Assembly (NCBI GenBank): GCA_037013685.1
Contig: CM072893.1
Coordinates: 20,479,736 to 20,543,735, forward strand
Length of the DNA stretch: 64,000 nt
Origin: Acridotheres tristis
Lineage: Eukaryota; Chordata; Aves; Passeriformes; Sturnidae
Direction of reading: 5' to 3'
Below, piece after piece: positions 1-14,300 of the stretch; within the stretch, counting starts at the first letter, position 1; every line of letters begins with the position of its first letter. The notes under the pieces were generated by a model that did not search any database, had not been told where the DNA came from, and saw only the letters and a program-made list of their open reading frames with translations. The position numbers and the translations under genes are program-made.

Positions 1-2262
1 TGCTGTTGCTCAATCTTTTAGCAGCGATAAAGGCCAGAATACATGCACTCTGCCAAGCCACAAGGAAATTACCAGTCGAATTACCTGCAAGTTCCATGGG
101 ACAGCCACCTGTAGGCTGTATTATATGGAATTGTAAAGTCACAGGCAAAATAGTAACTGTAGCATAGCTAATGAAAGAGCTATCTGAGCTGCAGCAGTAG
201 CCTGCAGCAGTCTGAGCCTTCTGCACTCCATGTGATTTCAAGGTACATCAAAGCTATGGCATCTCCCCTCTCCTTTAGATCTCTTTATGGTATGACAATA
301 ACATGTCCAAACCCCTCAATTCAGGAGTCCTTTGACTTTTAAGACTTCCTGTCTGGCAACAACTTCCACAGAAAAATGATCAGATAGAAGTCTTTAAGAT
401 TTGAAGAGTGCTGATCGTTTCCTGGAAAGCACATCAACTATCAGTGGACTCTACAAAAGCACTAGCAAATAAAGAGTCAAAATGCTAAAAACCACCAGCA
501 ATTTTATCTCACCTAAATTACCTTTACGTGATGACATTAGGAACTACAACTTTCCTTGCAATTCTAAAACCAGGATGCTGCTTGCCTTGTCTGACAGAGG
601 AAGGGTAGGGCAGAATGCAGGCATTGAACCCACTTTCAATATTTTCAGGACACTAAGTGTAGCATTAACCACAGACGACCTTGCAGAGGGAAGTGGTGTT
701 ATTCAGACAGCACACTCTTCAGTCTGATCTCTGACTTGAGTAACAGGGGGACTGTTCACATCTTTCGGGAGAGCTGTTCCAAGAACACTGCAACAACATG
801 CTCCTACTACTACCACTACTAGGTGCCAGCTACTCTAAGCAGATGCTGAACCAGTGTCCTGTTCAGAGGTAACATTGTATAGCAGTCAAGCTGATGAAAT
901 CTACCACACTGGTTCACATTTAGCAAGTTCTAATTATAATAAGAGACACCATTGTGCCATAGCTGTAAGGTCATTCTTAAAGCTTTTGTATTTCTGCAGA
1001 AGACCTCCCAGAGAGCAAATACACATAGGTATCATGTAGCACATATATCACTATCAAAGATGCATCAGATTTGCTGCAAGGTTCATAAACCTGATGTGTA
1101 GAGTTAATCTGTACAGTGGCTGCTCTTGAGGGTTTTCAGATGTCCAACCATATGGTAGGAGATGCTGGCTACTCAGAAACCTAAATCCAGAGAAGCAGTC
1201 CAAAAGTAAATCTGTATTACATAGCAGCTCTGCAGACAACTGACTGTGCACAGCTAGTTCCAAATGGAAACAGTCCTGTCCAGACAGACTTGTCAGCAGG
1301 AGTTCTCTGCAGTGCTGCCAAGTGCACAAAGAGGCACTGCCAGCAAGCAGGAACCCAGAAAGGGCAGGCTCAGAGCATCAGTGTGACTGAGGCACTGTGA
1401 AAAGCAGGCAGGGATCACGGTGGCAGTGATGACATGGAAATCATGAAGAAGAAAACAGCAGCAGTGGTATTGCTGGGGTTGGTGTGTGAGGTGCAGGCAG
1501 CAGCCCCAGTGGGACAGGATGCAGCTAAAGCAGGGGACAGGGGCAGCCAAGCTGCCATGAAGTAAGGGAGAACTGGGGACACTGGGACTGCAGCAGCAGT
1601 GAGTGGCTCCCTGAGAAAATGCAAAGTGGAGACACAATAGGAAGGAGCAGCTGGTCATGTACCAGTTATAAACTATTATCCTAGAAATTAATTTTTAATT
1701 ATAGTTTTAATTCTTTTCAACAAGTCAATTTGTCACAGAGGGAAAAATCCCAAACAACACATCGTCTGTACTTCATTCTCATAGTTCCATTTACACAAAA
1801 AGCACAGAGAAACCACACAGGTCTAAAGAAAGGTATAAGGAGTAAAATGTCCTTTCTTCTGGCATTATGCGTTTAATGTAAATATATCACAACATATTCA
1901 TCAGATATTAATGTACTGTAAAAGACCTTTAGTCTCTAAGGATCTTATTCTTCTCACTTCTTAAACTGCTTTAAGTAACAAAAACCAGTAAACTTTATTT
2001 CACATTTTATAATCATAATTTCACTACATGTCATACCCATTTAAGTAGCCATTATTTTTCATGGCAATCACTAAGGTCCTAGAAGTTCTTTAATACAACA
2101 TTTTTAAATATTATTGAAATACAGACCAGTATTAGGAAACAAAGACTACACATATACCAAGCTACAGACTAAGAACACTTACTTGTCTACGTAAGTGTTT
2201 GCTATTGTGTTGACTTACTTAGAAATGTTACATTTTTTTCTCATAGAAATAAGTTTACTCAC
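1..2262 (-). other. EXOC6: EXOC6 intron 5 (partial)
   Basis: This is noncoding sequence after the exon 5 donor, running off the left edge. Exon 6 is not visible. The part from about 1300 to 1660 is richer in GC than the rest and gives overlapping open frames with no recognisable protein. A perfect 9-bp inverted repeat is at 2174-2199. I see no clear transposon. Confidence 0.6.
2174..2199. repeat. Short perfect inverted repeat
   Basis: The arms AACACTTAC and GTAAGTGTT are perfect complements around an 8-base loop. On the EXOC6-sense strand the 3' arm carries GTAAGT, a donor-like hexamer held in the stem. It lies 64 bases beyond the true exon 5 donor. Confidence 0.4.
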
Positions 2263-2308
2263 CTTTTTACACTCATCTGTTCTTTTAGTTTGCTGTACAT
2301 TTCCAGCA
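2263..2308 (-). CDS. EXOC6: EXOC6 exon 5 (last exon in the window)
   Basis: This 46-base exon enters in phase 1 and leaves in phase 2. It encodes [15 protein letters not shown] and ends with AG of the next codon. The acceptor is TTTTATGCAG before TGCTGGA and the donor is AAAAAG before GTGAGT. The known family sequence continues with R and two tyrosines in the following exon, which I could not find in bases 1-2262 and which should lie left of the window. Confidence 0.93.
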
Positions 2309-5300
2309 CTGCATAAAAGCAAGCAGAATAACTTATGAGTCTTATTGTCGCTTTAGTTAATAAAAGAGGAAAATACATACTGTAAAGGACAAAATTAGAA
2401 ACAGAAAAGGATGTGCTATATTTACCTTATTTAATTCCTACTGTAGCATAAATGTGATAAACCTAGCAAAAAATATTCTAGAATGCAGCTAAAAAGAAAA
2501 AAATAACGGAACTCTTCACAGCTCTTAAATTAAAGAGAATTAAGATTAATAAAACAGTCAACACTATACATATCAAGCACATTCATTTACTTCCTACATG
2601 CCATAAGCTGATCTGCATTACCAGTCTATGGCCCATCTACATAAAAAGGCAACAGTACCACCTACTGTACTCAGAACACGTCAACAAGAAGACTCCACAA
2701 AGAAAAATTCTCAAATCTACTTTACACCAATAAGACAAACAGGATAAAACCCTTATGGAGCTGTGTGCAGTCCTACAATATTACCTTCCTGAAATAATGC
2801 TTAGAGCCCTTTTGTTTTATTTCAAAACACCTGCAGTGACACAGAGCTAAATGTATGATGGTGAAAGACCGTCATTAGAATTTTCCCCAGTATTCAAACA
2901 CTAAAACCCACCCTTTCAAGTAACAAATTAATTGTTTACCATATTAAAAATATTAGTTCATCCAAAGCTGTATGTGGCTACATTGTTTGCACCACTTAAA
3001 TGTCTCACTGTCTTCTGACATTGTTGCAATTGCTCTGTGTCAAATATTGCAAAAGACATGGAAACTATATGGTTACATCTCTTAAAAACCTATTCATTTT
3101 TTCATTAAACAGGATGTTACAGGATCAGAACTTAGAAAAAACAGAAGACTTCCTTTTGGCTATTGTGACTTACTTTATTTAATTTGCCATTATATTTAGC
3201 TATAGGTCACTCACCTGGAAGACATAACTGTAGTTTTTCCACAACTGTTGTAATATTCCGCTGTTGAACTCTACATCGGATGATTTCCTCTGTTTGGGCT
3301 ATCACCTTAAAGGTTTGGGTTTTTAAAAATAAATAAATAAATAAATAAAGGAAATAAAATCACGTTTAAATTATGCAAATTAATTTATTTTGCAACAAAT
3401 ATTGATAATGCCCATATAGGAAGCACCATTTTCTCACCTCTTTCCCAGCATCCTGAAGCCTTCGGTTGGTATCAGTAACTTGGACCTTAAAAATAATTTC
3501 ACCTTTGTTAGACAAATATGCATATATTGCCCTGATGTGACTGCTCACCCTTGTAATCAGATCATGCTTCCTGAGAAACTTAGAACAAAGAAATGCAAAT
3601 TCAAATTAACTCTACAGCTTGAACTTGAACTTTTGATCGCAAAGGGCTTTTGTTAAATTCAATTACTTATGACAGTTCTTTCTAACAGATTCTGTGGCAA
3701 ACTTCTCAAATTTACTTGGGATTTTTGAACTTTCCTTGTTTCTGTAGGTCTGTCAAACAATTCAAATCATTGACCCAATTGACCACTGGTCCCTTTTTGA
3801 TAACCTCAATGAGCTCTATGGGCCATTCATTGTCTGTAAGAAATGGTGATTGCATTTTATGGTAATTAAACATTCATACTTTGCTGAATGCAAACACTGG
3901 GTGGTTGATTAACATCAAACGTGGAAATCTCCAAACCACAGCAACATTTTAATGCTGCAGGTGCAGGCAAAGCTCAACCTCAGATTTTCCCACATAGTAA
4001 GTGACTCATTAGGTCATCATAATAAGGAAGCACATTCTAGTTTATTAAAAATCTCATTAATTTTTGAACAAAGATGCTCAATGACCTCATTGATGCTGTA
4101 TTTGGTCTCTTGTTATCTGAATATCCTTTATATAATGGTCTTCTAATCATAACCTCTGATGAACTATGCTCATTCTGTCTGGTGTGCATATTTTGCTCTC
4201 AAAAGTGTAAGGAGAGCTAAAAGGGACGGATCTCATAATTCACTATTCTGCATTCTGATCTGTGAGGAAATCTTGGTTCTCATATCTCATGAAAACTTCT
4301 AACATCACCTACTCTCCTGCTCATTACAAAGTAAAGAACAGGGTTTTTTTTCCACGCATAATTGTAGTATTTTTAGTTTTCTAATAAGGACTTTCAATTC
4401 TTCTAAAGTCTGACATATAAACACATGATTAGGAAAAGACCTATTTAAGAAATGCTGTGTTTATCGTGTGTTACCCTTCACCACCTAAGAAAACGTTTTA
4501 AAAAAACGCAAAATAATTTGGTAGCGCTTTTGGAAAACATATATTAAAAAAATCAAAATGAGATGCAATAAAATATTCAGCTTTGTAAATATAAATTACT
4601 GTATTAGGCAACATGGCTCTAATCACAAATCCTGTTTAATTCACTTCTAAAAAATTGCTGCAAACATCAGAATGCATGTGATAAACACTAAATTAATCTC
4701 CAGTAGAAGAGCCCAGTTCCTTCTTTCAAATTCTAAGACAGAAATATATGAAACTCTGAAAAACTTGTTTCCTTACCTTTAGTTTTTCTGCATCAGCCCT
4801 AACTTTAAGAAGTTCTGTAATAGCATCCACGAAGCCCTGATGGTGAAAATTGCACATCTTTTCTATCTCCCTGTCATGGTTACGTATGCAGGCATCAAGT
4901 TTTTCCATAAACTTCTGATGTGCATTTGGCTGGTCATCATATACAGACCTATTAAATACAAATAAGAATATAAAAGTTTACTTTTTTCCCAGTTGAAAAT
5001 AACATGTATGCAACAATCTTTATTGAAACTTATCTCTCTTAACAAGAAAATAAAAGGAAGCAAACTTGCTGTTAGTGGCATCATTTGGTGGATCCATTCC
5101 ATCAAAACAACATTTAAAAAAACGATGGCACAAAATTGAGAACTGATGGTGCAAAACCCAGCCCTTATGGCATTAATCCAGGTGCTTAACCAGTTACATC
5201 ATGGTTGACCTGAGCCTCACTGGTCTGTTATTTATGCCCTGATGCTCAAATATGGTTACAAAAGAATCAGTTTCTCCAACCACCTCAAATAGCATGGATC

Positions 5301-8300
5301 GCTTTTCCATCAAATTCCACTCTTTGCTAAATATAAAGAAGTGCAAACATACAAATCTGTTTTCCTGGTTTTCCTAACAGCAGAGTTATCCAACTAAATC
5401 AGGGTTGGATGCCTCCAGCCACAATGACTGGAGCACTGAGCCGGACCCCTGGCAAAGGCAATCCCCAAGGCTCCGTCCCCACCTGCCCATGCCCAACAGC
5501 TCCCAGGGCAAACCATGACATGCACACACCTAAGGCTGCCTCCTCCATGGCACCTGACTGTCAGGAAGGGCTAGAATCAGGTCTTCTTCTTTGTTTTACT
5601 AATCCTTGAATAGTTCATACAGAAAACTCCAGCAGGAAACATGACTTAGGAGAAATTATTGGTGTAGTTTGTTAAGCAGCATCAGAAAGAGAAATCTGCA
5701 TGGAAAAATGCTCAAGCATGAGAAGGAGCAATGGAGACACAGGGCAATTTAAAGCTTTAGACTTTGGCAGAGTAAGCAAGTGAAGAGCTTTTACAAAGAA
5801 CTGCACCAAATCCAAAGGTATGGAGTCTCCCAGCAAAGGCAAGGCACAGACACTTCCAAAAACTGATTAATAATTTGACACAGCAAAGACTGGTAGTTTT
5901 GAAGTAGCTTTTCACATAGAATGAGAGTAGCAATATGAGGATGATTTAATCATACATATACAAACACATTTGTACTGAAAACTACAAGTGTTAAAAAAAG
6001 TGATCAAAAATCTTTAACTTGCTTTTTTAGCTTCTAATTTCCTTTCACAATTATAAAGGTTTCTCCAGATATTTATGGGGAGAAAATGATTTAGAAAAAA
6101 ATAGATACTAAAAAACGTTAACATGTGGAAAAGGCTGAAATTCCAAGTGTTTCAGTGTTATTTGCAGAAGTACAGTCTTAAGTTCAAGACCCAGGCAACC
6201 ATGAGTCAAAGCCTCCAAAACTCTTGAGTAGCAAGAAGTACTTCCCTCCCAATCTTGTGGAGAAGTGTCATTTCCCATATTCTTCAAGACTGTCTTTTCT
6301 AACCAGACATCTGGGCTTTGCTGAGATCTGAGCTCATCATCAGCACAACAAATCTATAGCTGAGTGTCTGACAGGAACATAGCTTTCAGTGAAGAAAAGA
6401 ATGCAGAAAAGATTGAAAAGAGCCTTGTAATAAGATTATACTTTTTGAGTTTCTTTTGACCTCATATGATACATTCAGAGAAACAACTGAATTTAAGTGA
6501 CAGAAGAAAGGCAATATGCTGTCCTACATGCCGAAGGAAGAAAAGCCAATTCCTTATATTCCACTTGTTACAGATACTTTTTCAGGGGAAAAATCTATTG
6601 AATAAAATTTTCCAAGAATACCCCCTTTTGCTTCTGATAGCAAAATAAGACTATGGTAATGAAAGCAGGTTCTTTCCTCCAAAGTGCAACAGGGGAAAAA
6701 TATGATTGTTGATCCATAAAGTGGCTCACCCCTCACCATTTCTACCATCACATGATGGCCGGAGAGAGCAAATGTGTGCCCACAAGTCTCTCCTCCTGAG
6801 GCTCCTGTCAGACTGCCTGAAAAGGCTCCTTCAAGGCTGCCCAGGATGACTGAGCTTTAAAAGGCTGTGGTGGATGGTCATAAGTGACCTGCATCACCAG
6901 GGGAAATACCCACATGCAGAACCCAGTGCTGGCTGAAGGGAGAAGCAGCATCCTGGGCTGGGAGGAAAGAAAGGTGCAAGACCCAGTGAGCATTGAGTGA
7001 GGCCTCATCAGGCAGCCTGATGTTCTGCAGGAGAAGCCACAGGGGCAAGCAGGTACACCATAGCACTGTCACCTGTACAGAAATGGGGAAGGGATGAGAA
7101 AAAGGTTCAATGACTGATGTGGTATCACTCCAAAATACACATTACAGTTACATGAGTGCTGCTCCATTAAAGAAAGGGTCAGATATGCTGGAAGCTACAG
7201 GGTGGACACACAGCGGCATCCAACTGTCACCTGAGCTCTCGGAGAAGAAAAAAAGATTAGGAGGACCAGAGGCATTAAAGTGCCTTCACAGATAACTGGT
7301 AAGCATGACTCTCCTTAAATTGGGCTGGACCCACCGCTTATACTGCACTGCATGCTAATGAAAAAAAAAAATCAACAAAACCAAACAAAAACCCAAACAA
7401 AAACTAAAAACAAAACAAAAACACAACCAAACTAACAAACTAAAACACACAAAAAACCAAACAAAAACCCCAAACATACACAGAACAGAAAGTTCAATTT
7501 ATTACTGCTTTCTTTAGCCTTTTTGTTTAAGGATGGAAGAAGCCTCCAAGTTTAGGTCTCCTTCCAGTGTTCTCAAATAGAAGTGAGAAAGGAGCATCAT
7601 TATCACAAAGACTGGGGACTTCTATCTATCATCATGTGCCCAAACTGTAAATTGTGTCATGTAAACAAAAATGAAAAGAGCAGTAAATCTCAGTAAAGAA
7701 AATATAACTAAAATAAGAATGAGACTGCAAAAAGATGGTACAAGAGGAGCTCCATACTTGAGTTTGTACCATCAAACGTTCTTTGATGGTGGCAATGCAC
7801 TGTGTTTTTGGACTTAGTTATTGCATGATGTTCCAGGAGTACCCAAGAGCTGCCTTGAAAACTTTTGATCCATTTCACATATGTGCTAACACTTTCAGAC
7901 GTGCTCTTACAATACTGACAGGAGGAAATCCTTTGCAATCAGAAGATTTCTCTTTAAAATGTTATCAAAAAATTCCAGAAAATACAGCCAGAGGTTCTGG
8001 AAGTACAGACAATGTAGCATTGACAATACAGTTGTCACTATTATAAAAATATGTATTGATTATGTTTTCTTCAATATTTAGGCCGCTTATGCTTAAAGTT
8101 AATTATAATAAAGTACTGGTTTTTTTTAATCTCAGGGGTATTATCACAATATTTAATTGAAAATAATATAGAGAATAAATATTCAAAGTAAGGCGGAAGA
8201 AAGCAATATTTTCCCAACACCTTTGTCACAAGATTACCCTTCCTTCTTAAAACAACAGTTACTATTTTGTGGCATACATTGTATCCTTTTCTGCAAGGAT

Positions 8301-11300
8301 AAAATTGTGACCTATGATTTAAATCAATATTTTGACAGCCCTCCCTAAGATGCACTAAGAGTATAAATTCCATGTTAATTACATACGTAAACAGCTCCAT
8401 CTTGTGGGAGCAACAAATCAACGCTCGTCAGCACATGAGTGAAAAAAACTCTGAGACAGAACTGCTTGCCTTTACAGAAATATATCATCAGAGTATTAAA
8501 AAAAAAAATAAATTCACACTTTGTATCACTACATTCTCATCTACGTGAGAAGATGAATAAATGCATTTATTGACTCCCTTAGGACACTTCACACATGCAG
8601 TTTCAGGGGTTTCAGAACGTCTGGCCTAAAACACCAGCCTTTTCGAAAATGTAAGTGTACACTGGAGAGCCAGGCCATCTTTGGCCATGGAGAGAAATTA
8701 GGCTTTTTCTCAAATCTGCTAACATAACCGAGACAATACACATCTGATTTACCTATCAGAGAACATCACACATCATAGTTTATTTCTGATGCTGAAGCTC
8801 ATTTTCCATACATACACTTATTTCAAAGGTTACCTACCCCTATCTAAATAAAGAATTGCTGCCTCTTAATAATTACCTGAAAGTGTGCATTTCAACAGAT
8901 AATGATACTGCAAGAGATGCTGATAACAACTCTCTGCTTTTGAGAGCTAAATTATCAGGCAGGCAAATCACCAATACTGCACTATCTTGGAGAGACATGA
9001 AATCCTAAAAGCATCATAGAGATAATTCTTTAAAATTGCAAGACAAAATTAACTGAATTTACAACATGCACAGAGTTCTGTTTGAACACAAGTGTGAAGC
9101 AGTAATCCTTTTAGCTCCATTTCTTCAGTAACCCTTTTAGCTCCATTTCTTCAGGAGATGACAATGACATGCAATTATGTCTACCCTAAAAATCTCTCAC
9201 TGTAAATTGCTTCACATACAGCAGTAGGAAGTGTCATAAAAAGGAGCAAACACGCCTAGGATACCAGAGGAATTTTTACGTGTGCAATACACAGTTCTTT
9301 CAGGTTTTGCTTACATTTGTTTACATACACCTCTGAATGAAGAGCCTCAAGGATCCCCTGTGCTTTATGGGCCCCTGAAGTGGATGCTGATGGTCTGAAA
9401 TACAGCATAAACTTGAACTGTGTCAAACCCAAAGACACATGATCAGTTTTCATGAAAACTGCTTTCAACCTCTTATCTGCCCAACTATAAGAGCCTATAA
9501 CTACTAGGGGTTGATTCATACCATGAAACTTCGACCAAGTTTTTATTCTTGGAATGAGTCTTCAGACTGGATAAAAAAAAGAAAACCACTAATGTTGAAG
9601 ACAGAAGTTTATATTTGATTTTGGAACCCAAGAAACCCAAACCAACACAATGTTATCACCATAATTTTCAATCTGAAATGAGAGAACTTTAACTTGAGTG
9701 ACTACTTAGCCACCAGTATGGCAAATCAGTGACAGGACAGGTACTGAGTTCTTTCCTAATCCACAAGGGCAAGCAGGGAACCCATGAAGAGCATAAGCAG
9801 AGCTGAACAACTTTTCTGGTAGCAGGTGTAGCAGGTTATCTGTCTATATTCCCAGAACTCTGTATATAAACTGAGACACTTTTTTTTTTTCATCATTCCA
9901 ACTATTAGATAAGTCATATTAATGCCAGCCTAGGTAAAAAGAATATAGTGTAGAAAGTACTTGAAAAAGGAAAAAGAATAAACTAGGAATAGTCAGAGAC
10001 TGGCCTAAAGGAGAAAAATGTCTGAGTTCACTGGATACATTTTATTGCAATAGGGATATTTTTACCTTGATCTTTCTTACCAGGCAGGCTGAAGGGAGAA
10101 CTACAAACATGAAGAGATTTGAATTCAAATCTCAAGAAATAACGAAGGAGGATTTCCAGATATGCAACCATTTTCCAATTGAAAACAATAGCATTCTTTT
10201 ACTTTATAATGTAAAAAACTTCCCTAAAGCTTTTACTTTCAAAACAGAAATACAAAATGAAAAGCATGTATTTAATAGGTCTTATTGGTGACTTTCTGTG
10301 GTTACATGCAAAAATATACTGAAGCACCAGAGGGCACCATCCTATGCACAAAAATACCAATGGTTAAGTAAGTAAAAAAGCTTATCTCCAGAGAACTAAA
10401 ATTTAGTTTAAAACTATAAAACTTTACATGGCAAGAATTCCATGCAACCCTTCAAAAAAAATTAACATTCAAATTAAATTATCCTGAAATCATCTCATCT
10501 ATTCCATAACAACTCCAATACATATACATTATCACTCGAAATGAGCATCATAAACGTCTTCACAAATGGTTACATCTCACTTCAAAAATATATTTCTGCT
10601 ATCATTTCATACAAATATATCCTGATTGCATGCACAGAAATATGTCCTTAAATGCCTGACTGTAGGCGGGAGTAAAAGAGGATGAGAATTTCCCCAACGA
10701 GGAGGGAAATAAAAAATTAGAAGCAAAAAAAAAAAATCATATAAGCCCAGACATTAATTTAATACATTGACTGGACTACTGGAAGGGCAGATGGAAGTGC
10801 ATATAGACTATTAAGTGTAAAAGGAGAGGAGCCCAAAATAATATTTTGGAAGTTCAGCAAATACCCCAAATTTGCTTCTTCCCCTCTTCATCTCCAGTCT
10901 ATCTCCATATCTATGGCCTCAAGACTACAAAATTACAATAAGCAGACCTAAGTACAACTTCTAGTGTAATCTTCTTGCTTTAGCATGGAAAAGCAGACTT
11001 CAAGAATAATCAGAATGGGGACTAAAGTAATTTTGTCTCGTATGTATAGCAATAGCTGTAACTTTTTGAAGGAGAGAAGAACTGCTCAGGAACTCAGGCT
11101 TCAGGCCAAAGAAATGAACTTGAAGAGTTTATTTTATTAAAAATAAAGTATCTATATGCTCATGAGAAAATAGTAATTCAGAAGATAACATGAATTCTGG
11201 GTTGGTGATAACTCTCTCACTTAAAATTATTACCAGAACAGTCTATTAGATAAAGAAAAAAGTAATATTTAACAAATCTGATTGCAGTTTTTAAAAAATT

Positions 11301-14300
11301 ATTATTTCTTGAAGGTTTTGGGATTTTGTATGTTTTTTTAAATAGGCAGTGATTCAACTTTTAATTGCAATCCATATTCAGGAAAGACAAATCGGAGCTT
11401 ATGGAGCACTAGTGTAAACTTTTTGAGAGAACAATTCTCCTTCTAGTAATCATTTATAATAGGTTCTAGCAGCAGCAGAGACTTTTAAAACAGATCATGT
11501 ATTTTAAAATAGCCAAAAAACATGTCAGAAAAAAAGAGAAAAAAACAGCAATCTTTTTACAGGACGAAGAAACTCCCTATTAATGACTTGCCACCTTCCA
11601 CCATTTTCACACCTCCCCCAGCCCATCCTGTTCTGTCCCATTTCTAGGATGAATTGCACGTTTCCCCACCCCTGCCTATATTGCCACAAAGTCTTTCATT
11701 TCCTGATTACACAAGACATATGAAGCAATAAAAAACTGTATGTACACATTCCTTTCAGGACACTGATAACCACTCAGTAAGTGCCAGTTACAACTCCTGA
11801 ATGCTGTGACAATGACAGGAATTACACGTATCTGCACAACAGTTGCACGAATTTGACATGGAATGTAAGTCTGACCGTGCAACTTCTGACCTTCAACAGA
11901 AGCAAGAGAAAAAGATTCATTTGTAGAGCTTCAAATTAAGCAGCATGGAGGGGGGAAAGATTCCTGATTACTTTGATCAATTAAATGAAGGTACCAAAAA
12001 CAATCCCCACAAACATGCATTTTTTTATTCAATTTTTCAAAGTAATACTTTAAACAAAACACACATGTAAATAAACCAGCTCTCAAATGAAGAAACTGTG
12101 CTTAAGGATAATAATGTTTTTAGAATTCGTATCTTGCTCCCAATGCCAATTTTGTCCTGATGCTAGAGATGCTCTCAATTAGTTTACATATGCACACTGC
12201 AAGAAGTGACCCTCTAGATGCTCTCCCTATTTTTCCTTTCATTGAAAAAGATCCCAAAATGAAACAGCAAATAAATTTTCTAAAATAAAATTTTAAAATA
12301 AAGTAATAATTACAATTCAAATTTGCCTGATGAGTTTAGCGGGAGCAGTGCAAGCACAAAACATTGATAATGCAAATTAAGATTCTGCCCTTAAAACAGC
12401 CCTGTCACATTGTGACTATAACCATGGCATCTCTAACCACGATACTCTATCATACGCTCCATTTGAGCTGCAATTTCACAGGAAACACTGCAGAAACTTC
12501 CTTTGTCCTACAATATACAAAGATATTTTCTGTTTACACAAGCTGCAAACTTTGTAAGGATTTTTCCATGGAGTAATGTCATATAGGTGGCTGCATACAC
12601 CCTGAAAAGCTTTATAAAATAATGTCCAGGTGTTTCCTGTAATTCAATTGCAGTTATGGTAATAAGCACATTTCTTAAAACCTAAGCAGCCTTTCAATGC
12701 CAGATGCTACCTATGTTCCAGTTCTGCCATTCTTACTCATAATTATATCTCACCACTCTATTTAAAAGCTCACATTACATGCCAGAACAACACAGACCTC
12801 AGCTATGGCCTATTCAGAGAAAAGATTTTATTAATCTTAGTTTAGCTGTTATGCTTTGCTTGCCTGCTTTTCCTGGATGTGCAATTTCTGTGAATTGTTC
12901 TCACTAATAGTATCCTGTTTCTATGAGCAGGAAAAGGCCGAGTACAGTTTGTTAGTTAACATTACTTCCTATAAGCAGGGTCCTTATTCTGTAGTAGCAG
13001 CACTAGAGCAGTCATTGTTCATGCTGGATAAGCAATGGATCATGCTGATGGCTGTTAATGGACATCCTCTGCAGCGAAACATGAGCTGATAATCAGCACA
13101 CCCAGATTTGCAATAGACTTCCTCCTTCCTGTTTTTACACTGCTGACCAAGGAGATGCCTCTTCCTGCTGAGCCTTTGTGCGACTTACTGATGTATGAAG
13201 CAAGAAACTGAAAAACAAGTGCAGTGCTACCGCTTTTTTTCCTAATTTTGTGTTGTAACAGTAGATAAAAAGGCAGCAAAGGAAACGACAGCTTTGCTTG
13301 CTCTGGTACTGGCTATCGCCATGGAATGAAGTGCCAAGTTTGGTATTCTGCTTCATATACCTACACGGATACAAGTGGATGTAGCTGGAACCTATGTTAT
13401 TTCCTACAATATGAAGTAGGAAACTGAAGTCTATATAGCAATATTTTTATCTTCCCTTAATATTTCCAGAGACTGTTTGTTACATGAATTGCTATATTTT
13501 AGGATGGATTCATCTGTAAACCAAATAGTGAGCTTCTAAGTTCTTTTAAAAAATTTAATGAGATTTCTATTACACATGTACCCGAAATAATTTGGCATTT
13601 ATTACAACCCCTAGCTAATCTGTCAACTTTATCTAGAGCACTTGAGACATAATCTTCGAGATAAATACAAACCAATTGTTTTGGAAGAAAATGAATTTCA
13701 TATTTCAACAATCTCATATGTCTCTTCACTGGACATATAAAAGATAACAGAATATTTAATGTCAGAAATGTCTAAGTTACTTATTTCAATAGGCTTTGAA
13801 TATCAATACTAGAGATGTAAATACATTATTTCAGAAATTTAAGAAGTTCCAGATAAAATAAAATACCCAGTAATTAAAAAGTTTCAAAAGCACTTGGATT
13901 AAGAATGTATTCTATTCAATACAGATCAAATCAGACAATTCTTTGCTGCGTCACACTCCTCTGCAAACACATAATATGCAATCATGTATTTTACAATGAT
14001 TTTGTATTATTCATTTTTAACTCTATAAGCTCACCTAGCCTATACACAAAAAATCATCATGTATTTAATTCATGTAAAACAACAGCCTGTGCTGTATATT
14101 TTTTGCATATATCCCAGGATCACTGAGGAAAATAAAACATCTAAAAAAAAGTCTGTTTTCAATTCAGAAGCTGAACTGAAACTCAGAGTGTTTCTCTCAG
14201 TTAGGAAGCCATTAAGAGTGTTGATGCAACTGACTAACTCCAGTTCTCTACCTGCTTGACAAACAAACTACGAAAATCTGTTTGTTTCTTTGCAGCTTCC

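Noticed and set aside
1..2262. Search for EXOC6 exon 6
   Set aside because: No segment on the minus strand encodes the expected continuation after EQMSVKR, so the exon is probably outside the window.
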